A DNA stretch of 8,966 nt from an uncultured Bacilli bacterium. GTDB lineage: Bacteria; Bacillota_I; Bacilli_A; RF39; UBA660. The number at the start of each line of letters is the position of its first letter. The first letter of the stretch is position 1. This document shows, piece by piece, positions 5,253-8,966 of this stretch. The translations under genes were made by a program, and so were the position numbers. A model generated the notes under the pieces. The model searched no databases and was not told the origin of the DNA. It was given only the letters and a program-made list of their open reading frames with translations. The DNA is taken from positions 1-8,966 of the forward strand of contig CALVRK010000041.1 of assembly GCA_944358565.1 (NCBI GenBank). Direction: 5' to 3'.

Positions 5253-5978
5253 ATGGATTATAAGTTTACGATAGATAAGTTTCAAGGTCCGCTAGATTTA
5301 TTACTGCATCTAATTAAAGATGCCGATATTGATATATTCGATATTAATATTGCCGAGATAACCGATCAATATTTAAAGTATATAGAAAATATGGAAACAC
5401 TTAATTTGAATATTGATAGTGAATATTTAGTAATGGCAGCTGAACTTATTGAGATGAAATCAAGAGAACTTTTACCTAATGAAGAAAATGATGATTCTGA
5501 CGATTACGAAGAAGATCCTAAGGAACAATTGATTAATAGGTTAATAGAATATCAAAAATATAAACAAGTAGCTTCAGAATTTAAAAATTTAGAAGAAGAT
5601 CGTAAACTAATGTATTCAAAACTGCCTAGTGAGTTAACTGAATTTAAAAATGATGAGGTTTTAATTAGCGATGATATATCATTGGATGATTTGGTGCAGG
5701 CATTTATGAATTTTCAAAAAAGAAAAGAGTTTGATAGGCCACTTAATACAGTGGTGACTAGAAAAGAATATTCAGTGCGAGTTAGATGCCGTGATATAAT
5801 GAGTAAATTACAAAAAAATAAAAAAATAAATTTTACTGATTTGTTTGATATAAGAAGTAAAGATTACGTGGTAGTTACTTTTTTGGCAATATTAGATTTG
5901 GCTAAAGGTGGTAGATTAAAAATTAAACAGGATAGAAATTTAGATGAAATAATACTGTTTGCTGAAGGAGAGGTGTAG
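5253..5978 (+). CDS. scpA: Segregation and condensation protein A (kleisin)
   Basis: The 241-residue kleisin subunit that bridges the two SMC heads in the bacterial SMC-ScpAB condensin, which organises and separates chromosomes. The N-terminal signature is clear: FTIDKFQGPLDLLLHLI (5-21), then DIDIFDINIAEITDQYLKYI (26-44) and EYLVMAAELIEMKSRELLP (57-75). An acidic linker (about 76-95) follows. The C-terminal winged helix, starting near VRCRDIMSKLQ and ending in LKIKQDRNLDEIIL, binds the SMC head. I chose ATG 5253 because AAGGTGA lies 5 bases upstream and the protein then starts as the family does. scpB follows one base after the stop, so the two subunits are made together. Confidence 0.96.
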   Translation: MDYKFTIDKFQGPLDLLLHLIKDADIDIFDINIAEITDQYLKYIENMETLNLNIDSEYLVMAAELIEMKSRELLPNEENDDSDDYEEDPKEQLINRLIEYQKYKQVASEFKNLEEDRKLMYSKLPSELTEFKNDEVLISDDISLDDLVQAFMNFQKRKEFDRPLNTVVTRKEYSVRVRCRDIMSKLQKNKKINFTDLFDIRSKDYVVVTFLAILDLAKGGRLKIKQDRNLDEIILFAEGEV

Positions 5979-5979
5979 A

Positions 5980-6537
5980 GTGAATTTGAAAGCTATTTTA
6001 GAAGGTTTACTATTTGTAGTGGGTGATGAAGGAATTTCAAAAGAAAAACTACTCAATATTTTGAATATCTCTTTAGAAGAACTTCAAAAATTATTAGATG
6101 ATTATTCTATGGATTTAGATAAAGAAAATAGGGGACTTAGTTTAGAAAAATATAATGATAACTATAAATTAGTTACAAAAAAAGAACATGCAGGTTATTA
6201 TAAAAAATTAGTAGATGCGGAAATTTCAGATACACTTAGTCCGGCAGCTTTGGAAACGTTAGCTATTATTGCTTATAATCAACCAATAACTAGATTAATG
6301 GTTGATGAAATTAGAGGAGTATCTTCGGTATATGTAATGCGAAAACTTATTTTAAAAAATTTAATTAAAGAAATAGGGAAATCTGAACTTCCAGGAAGAC
6401 CTATTTTATATGGAGTAACCGACCAATTTTTAGATTATTTTGGACTAAAGTCATTAGATGAATTACCAAAGATTGATGAAGAAAAGCCAGCTCAAACTAA
6501 AGAATTGTTTTCTTCGAAATATAAGGAAGAAGAATGA
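5980..6537 (+). CDS. scpB: Segregation and condensation protein B
   Basis: The 185-residue partner of ScpA, made of two winged-helix domains; an ScpB dimer binds the middle of ScpA. The hallmark LSPAALETLAIIAYNQPITR lies at about 86-105, followed by IRGVSSVYVMRKLILKNLI, and GRPILYGVTDQFLDYFGLKSLDELP (139-163) closes the second domain. The acidic tail of about 20 residues (EKPAQTKEL...KYKEEE) is variable in the family. The start is GTG 5980: AAGGAG (5965-5970) lies 9 bases upstream and the protein then begins MNLKAILEGLLFV. A TTG at 5959 lies inside scpA and before that site. The stop overlaps the start of the antiporter gene as ATGA, which suggests translational coupling. Confidence 0.96.
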   Translation: MNLKAILEGLLFVVGDEGISKEKLLNILNISLEELQKLLDDYSMDLDKENRGLSLEKYNDNYKLVTKKEHAGYYKKLVDAEISDTLSPAALETLAIIAYNQPITRLMVDEIRGVSSVYVMRKLILKNLIKEIGKSELPGRPILYGVTDQFLDYFGLKSLDELPKIDEEKPAQTKELFSSKYKEEE

Positions 6538-7484
6538 AAGAGTTAATATTATTAATTTTAGGTTTAATATTAATCGTTAAAGCAGCCGATGTTTTGGTTA
6601 CTGTGGCTTCATCTTTAGCTTTAAGGTTTAATGTTCCGAAGATGTTAGTAGCACTGACTATTATGGCTTTTGGAACATGTACTCCTGAAGTGGCAATATC
6701 TTTTCAGAGTGTTCAAAGTGGTGATGGTCAGATAGCGTTTGCTAATGTGGTCGGTAGTTGTATCGTCAATGTTTTTTTAATTATTGGGGTTGCATCTTTT
6801 ATTAAACCGATAAAAGTTAAACATGCTACTATAAAAAAAGAATTACCAATTTTAGTTTTAATTACGTCAGTGTTTTCAATTTTGATGCTTGATAGAATGT
6901 TTGATCCATTTACAAGTAATGTTTTTTCTAGACCAGATGGTTTAGTTTTGGTTTTGTTTTTTAGTGTGTTTGTTAGTTATTTAATTGGTTTGTTAAAAAA
7001 AGGTGCTGATAGGGAGAATAATGATGAAATACAGTATGGTGCTTTTATGTCGATTCTTCTAATTATTTTAGCTTTGTTAATTACTATTTTTAGTAGTGAT
7101 TTAATTGTCGATAATGCTGTCATTTTAGCTAATGAATTAAATATAAGTAAAAAAATAATAACTATGGTAATTATTGTTATAGGAACAAGTTTACCAGAAC
7201 TTGTAATGACGGTTACAAGTGCGAGAAAAGGCGAGTTTGATATGGCTGTTGGCAATATAATTGGAACTAATATATTTAATATATGTGTTGTATTAGGGCT
7301 TCCAGTAGTTATTTATGGCAATGTTTCTTTATATGGATTTAATTTTATCGATATCTTGGTGGTGTTTTTATCTTCGCTTTTTCTTTATATGTTTGCGAAA
7401 AGTGAAAGAGTTATTAGCAGAAGAGAAGCTGTGTTTATGATTTGTATATTTGTGATGTATTATGTTTATCTATTTATAGCATAA
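6534..7484 (+). CDS. Calcium/sodium antiporter (CaCA family)
   Basis: A 316-residue polytopic inner-membrane exchanger of the Ca2+:cation antiporter family, expected to export Ca2+ in exchange for Na+ or H+. It has two inverted halves of about five helices each. The first alpha repeat has GTCTPEVAIS (47-56, with E52) and NVVGSCIVN (71-79). The second has GTSLPELVMT (217-226, with E222) and NIIGTNIFN (241-249). E52 and E222 are the key ion-binding acids, and N79 and N249 fill the helix-3/helix-8 positions. The halves are joined by a charged loop (about 153-168). The serine normally after GT in alpha-1 is Cys49. The length is typical. The gene is coupled to scpB by an ATGA overlap, with AAGGAAG (6523-6529) inside scpB. 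Substrate specificity cannot be read from sequence. No terminator is seen before the tRNA promoter. Confidence 0.92.
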   Translation: MKELILLILGLILIVKAADVLVTVASSLALRFNVPKMLVALTIMAFGTCTPEVAISFQSVQSGDGQIAFANVVGSCIVNVFLIIGVASFIKPIKVKHATIKKELPILVLITSVFSILMLDRMFDPFTSNVFSRPDGLVLVLFFSVFVSYLIGLLKKGADRENNDEIQYGAFMSILLIILALLITIFSSDLIVDNAVILANELNISKKIITMVIIVIGTSLPELVMTVTSARKGEFDMAVGNIIGTNIFNICVVLGLPVVIYGNVSLYGFNFIDILVVFLSSLFLYMFAKSERVISRREAVFMICIFVMYYVYLFIA

Positions 7485-7491
7485 AATTATT

Positions 7492-7519
7492 TTGATTTTA
7501 TAAATATTTATGCTATAAT
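7492..7519 (+). promoter_or_regulatory. tRNA-Leu promoter
   Basis: TTGATT (7492-7497) and TATAAT (7514-7519) are 16 bp apart, with TG at 7511-7512 giving an extended -10. The expected start near 7526 is just before the mature tRNA at 7529, so the 5' leader is only a few bases. Confidence 0.75.
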
Positions 7520-7528
7520 GTTTTTGTT

Positions 7529-7614
7529 GCTTGTGTGGCGGAATTGGTAGACGCGCACGACTCAAAATCGTGTGGCTTTTGGCCATGTGGGTTCGATTCC
7601 CACCACGAGCACCA
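7529..7614 (+). tRNA. tRNA-Leu (anticodon CAA)
   Basis: An 86-base class II tRNA. The acceptor stem GCTTGTG (7529-7535) pairs with CACGAGC (7604-7610) with one G-U pair; discriminator A7611 and an encoded CCA (7612-7614) follow. The anticodon stem CACGA/TCGTG encloses the loop CTCAAAA, which gives anticodon CAA and reads TTG codons. The long variable arm TGGC-TTTTG-GCCA is diagnostic of Leu with this anticodon. The T arm is GTGGG-TTCGATT-CCCAC (7587-7603). Confidence 0.98.
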
Positions 7615-7652
7615 TAGGGAAATTAGTCGAACTAATCGACTTGTAATATATG

Positions 7653-7679
7653 AAAGGTTAATTTCGGTTAACCTTTTTT
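7653..7679 (+). terminator. Terminator of tRNA-Leu
   Basis: AAAGGTTAA (7653-7661) pairs with TTAACCTTT (7668-7676). A T-G pair closes a TTCG tetraloop, and the T-run goes to 7679. Between it and the tRNA, two mutually exclusive small stems overlap: ATTAGT/ACTAAT (7622-7636) and GTCGA/TCGAC (7626-7640). Confidence 0.88.
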
Positions 7680-7705
7680 ATATGCTTGAAAGGAGTTGAT
7701 TAGTT

Positions 7706-7981
7706 ATGCAGATAATAAAGGAAAAATTAGATATTGATGAGGTGTTAGAAAAACGAATTAAAAACACACTTAAATTTCTCAATATCAAATCTAAAATTAT
7801 TAAAGGCAATATTATTCACATTCCTAAAACTAACCTTGCTTATATAGAACCACATAAGTTAGAAATAAATGAGATAACATATCTTTTCTTTAATGAATGT
7901 GAGAGTGTTTATATTAATACATTAGAAAAGTCTATACCTTTTAATAAATTAGAAACTTATATTAAAAAGCATAAAAACTAA
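7706..7981 (+). CDS. Hypothetical protein, 91 residues
   Basis: I do not recognise this protein. It is small, soluble and basic, rich in Ile, Lys and Asn, with no membrane segment or signal peptide. It looks like an alpha/beta fold: helix at about 5-25, strands near 28-40 (KSKIIKGNIIHIP) and 43-49, then a helix-rich end (YINTLEKSIPFNKLETYIKKHK). One cysteine, C65. The start is well supported by AAGGAG (7690-7695), 10 bases before the ATG. It lies between the tRNA-Leu terminator and the promoter of the leader/recombinase unit, so it is either the first gene of the inserted element or the last host gene before it. Its small size and location fit an element accessory protein, by inference only. 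No clear promoter is seen. Confidence 0.65.
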   Translation: MQIIKEKLDIDEVLEKRIKNTLKFLNIKSKIIKGNIIHIPKTNLAYIEPHKLEINEITYLFFNECESVYINTLEKSIPFNKLETYIKKHKN

Positions 7982-7986
7982 CCCTA

Positions 7987-8014
7987 TTGACAAAGAAAAA
8001 ATAAGTGATAGAAT
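7987..8014 (+). promoter_or_regulatory. Promoter of the leader peptide/recombinase unit
   Basis: TTGACA (7987-7992) is full consensus. TAGAAT (8009-8014), 16 bp away and preceded by TG at 8006-8007, makes an extended -10. The expected start is near 8021, exactly at the foot of the hairpin at 8021-8060. The recombinase start codon is about 170 bases further on, an unusually long leader for this window. Confidence 0.78.
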
Positions 8015-8020
8015 ATAAAA

Positions 8021-8060
8021 CCAATAAATGAAATGCAGTATTTCTCATTTATTAGATTGG
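8021..8060 (+). promoter_or_regulatory. Leader hairpin just before the leader-peptide ribosome site
   Basis: AATAAATGA (8023-8031) pairs perfectly with TCATTTATT (8045-8053), and CCAAT (8021-8025) can alternatively pair with ATTGG (8056-8060). It has no T-run. It sits at the predicted 5' end of the transcript and its 3' flank touches the GGTGGGA ribosome site (8059-8065), so it could stabilise the RNA or affect leader translation. Confidence 0.5.
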
Positions 8061-8069
8061 TGGGATTCT

Positions 8070-8135
8070 ATGCATTGGAATAAACGATATAGTAATAGAA
8101 TTAATAACGATTGTTTAAGGAGTCAAAGGTATTAG
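8070..8135 (+). CDS. Candidate 21-residue attenuator leader peptide
   Basis: ATG at 8070 opens a 21-codon frame, MHWNKRYSNRINNDCLRSQRY, ending at TAG (8133-8135). GGTGGGA (8059-8065) lies 4 bases upstream. The peptide is basic, rich in Arg and Asn, and resembles no protein family I know. Codons 17-22 (AGG to the TAG stop) occupy the ascending arm of the terminator at 8118-8167, so a ribosome at the end of this frame would physically prevent that hairpin. This matches leader-peptide attenuators in front of antibiotic-resistance and amino-acid genes. There are no runs of one amino-acid codon, so if regulated it more likely senses ribosome state (speed, pausing, inhibitors) than one charged tRNA. 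Translation itself is inferred. Confidence 0.5.
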   Translation: MHWNKRYSNRINNDCLRSQRY

Positions 8136-8167
8136 TTTAATGCTAGTGCTTTTGACTCCTCTTTTTT
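8118..8167 (+). terminator. Intrinsic terminator in the recombinase leader (attenuator)
   Basis: AGGAGTCAAA (8118-8127) pairs perfectly with TTTGACTCCT (8151-8160). The stem continues with G8128-C8149 and an inner ATTAG (8131-8135) with CTAGT (8143-8147), and a C then six T follow (8161-8167). It is among the strongest terminators in the window, yet lies between a consensus promoter and the recombinase, 23 bases before its ATG. An 8-bp stem, TAAACGAT (8081-8088) with ATTGTTTA (8110-8117), lies directly upstream and could act as a pause hairpin. Confidence 0.88.
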
Positions 8168-8190
8168 ATGGAAAAAGGAGTTGATGAAAT

Positions 8191-8966
8191 ATGAAAAAGA
8201 ACGCAGCAATCTATTGTCGTGTAAGTACGGAAGATCAAGCCCGTGAAGGTTATTCTTTAGGAGAACAATTAGAAAAGTTAAAAGATTTATGCAAGTTTCG
8301 TGATTATAATGTTTATGGAGTTTATGAAGATGCTGGAATTAGTGCTAAAGATATGGAACATAGACCTCAATTTCAAAAAATGCTAGAAGAAGTTAAGAAT
8401 CGTAATGTTAATGTCATAGTTGCTTATAAACTAGATAGACTAACTAGAAGTGTTAGAGATTTAGAAATATTAATTACTGAACTAGAAAAATATGAATGTA
8501 GTTTGGAATGTGCAATGGATGATATAAATACTTCTACTGCTAATGGGAGATTCTTTGTAAGAATGCTAACAGTCTTATCACAACTAGAAATTGAAAGAGT
8601 ATCCGAAAGAACTAAATTTGGAATGGTTGGAGCAATCAAAGACGGACACATTCCAGTAAGAAAAACACTAGGTTTTATGAGAGATAATAAAAAACTAATC
8701 ATTAATCCTGCAGAAAGTGAAATTGTAGAAAGAATCTTTGATTTATATTTAAAAGGAAATAGTTATCAAAAGATTGCTAATATCTTTAATGAAGAAAAAG
8801 TATTAAATAAAAAATGGTATGATACAACAATACAAAAGATTTTAGCAAATCCACTTTATAAAGGAGATTTTATAAGTGGTGGTAGAAATGGAACACCTGT
8901 ACTTTATGAAAATGTAGTTGAACCAATTATATCTAAAAAATTATGGGAAGATTGCCAAGAACAATC
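8191..8966 (+). CDS. Large serine recombinase (site-specific integrase), 3' end outside the window
   Basis: The first 258 residues are visible. The catalytic domain (about 1-150) has Tyr8-Cys-Arg10-Val-Ser12-Thr with nucleophile Ser12, the KLDRLTRS motif (80-87, with R83 and R86), and the long helix QLEIERVSERTKFGM (131-145). The Recombinase domain (PF07508 type) starts near GFMRDNKKLIINPAE (161-175) and continues through SYQKIANIFNEE and ILANPLYKGDF (217-227). The zinc-ribbon and coiled-coil parts should follow beyond 8966. The catalytic domain alone would be a resolvase; the second domain makes it a large integrase that inserts and excises phage or conjugative elements. AAGGAG (8175-8180) lies 10 bases before ATG 8191. 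The canonical PPFGY-like turn before the second domain reads PVRKTLGFM here, a mild departure. Expression appears to depend on readthrough of the attenuator upstream. Confidence 0.93.
   Translation, partial: MKKNAAIYCRVSTEDQAREGYSLGEQLEKLKDLCKFRDYNVYGVYEDAGISAKDMEHRPQFQKMLEEVKNRNVNVIVAYKLDRLTRSVRDLEILITELEKYECSLECAMDDINTSTANGRFFVRMLTVLSQLEIERVSERTKFGMVGAIKDGHIPVRKTLGFMRDNKKLIINPAESEIVERIFDLYLKGNSYQKIANIFNEEKVLNKKWYDTTIQKILANPLYKGDFISGGRNGTPVLYENVVEPIISKKLWEDCQEQ

Larger units (their letters stand above)
7706..8966 (+). mobile_element. Probable end of an integrated element carrying a serine recombinase (boundary not resolved)
   Basis: Downstream of tRNA-Leu the gene content changes from conserved housekeeping genes to an unknown small protein and a large serine recombinase. 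Large serine recombinases usually lie at one end of the phage, conjugative or mobilisable element they move, next to the attachment site. The right end is outside the window and I see no duplicated core sequence, so the left boundary, placed here at 7706, could lie anywhere between about 7615 and 8000. Confidence 0.45.

Noticed and set aside
5980..6540. Use of TGA as a tryptophan codon (mycoplasma code)
   Set aside because: scpB ends at TGA at the expected length, no gene has internal TGA, and tryptophans are TGG.
6977..7255. Minus-strand frame inside the antiporter
   Set aside because: Hydrophobic shadow of the membrane helices on the other strand.
7529..7614. tRNA-Leu 3' end duplicated as an attachment site
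   Set aside because: No second copy of the tRNA 3' end is present in the window, and serine recombinases rarely use tRNA ends.
8424..8702. Minus-strand frame inside the recombinase
   Set aside because: Opposes conserved catalytic and Recombinase-domain residues; no start signal.
1..8966. CRISPR array or other regularly spaced repeats
   Set aside because: No repeated unit of 20 or more bases with regular spacing is visible; the only repeat-rich region is the VTPE coding stretch.

Overview
The window looks like a chromosomal stretch of a very AT-rich, low-GC Firmicutes/Bacilli-type bacterium with a small, compact genome. I infer an uncultured gut lineage near the RF39/Erysipelotrichia/Acholeplasma side, not a Bacillus. 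The evidence is a Bacillus-like gene order (gpsB then a type B RNase P RNA; a ymfM/rodZ-like gene, pgsA, recA; scpA then scpB), strong AGGAGG-type ribosome binding sites, sigma-A promoters of the TTGACA/TATAAT type, and many lysine and asparagine codons. No gene has an in-frame TGA. scpB ends in TGA and Trp is TGG, so the standard bacterial code fits. GpsB, RodZ and ScpAB suggest a cell with a wall and ordered division and segregation.

Layout. Bases 1-134 hold two small hairpins, perhaps the tail of an upstream RNA or gene, and a strong promoter. Bases 135-512 encode a short DUF4116-like repeat protein. Bases 513-753 are non-coding, with a long inverted repeat and a strong terminator. Bases 754-2538 hold gpsB, the RNase P RNA gene (rnpB), a rodZ-like gene and pgsA. 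Then come recA under a near-consensus SOS (LexA) box (2567-3644) and a gene for a Val-Thr-Pro-Glu repeat protein with one C-terminal membrane helix (3731-4297). Two overlapping minus-strand genes (5156 down to 4310) encode a two-helix membrane protein and a DUF3603-like protein. Plus-strand scpA, scpB and a calcium/cation antiporter gene form a tight operon (5253-7484). A tRNA-Leu(CAA) gene with its own promoter and terminator follows.

After the tRNA the character changes to accessory DNA: an unrecognised 91-residue protein (7706-7981), then a promoter, a 21-codon leader ORF whose last codons lie inside a strong intrinsic terminator, and a large serine recombinase cut by the window end (from 8191). 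The arrangement of promoter, short ORF, overlapping terminator and gene has the form of a translation-coupled transcription attenuator. It is the most unusual feature here, because it would tie expression of a site-specific recombinase to ribosome behaviour. I know of no described example in front of a recombinase gene, but I could not search.

The rest is mostly ordinary housekeeping DNA packed tightly. Terminators share bases with stop codons and with the next -35 box, the RNase P P1 helix uses the gpsB stop codon, and several genes overlap or lie within a few bases of each other.
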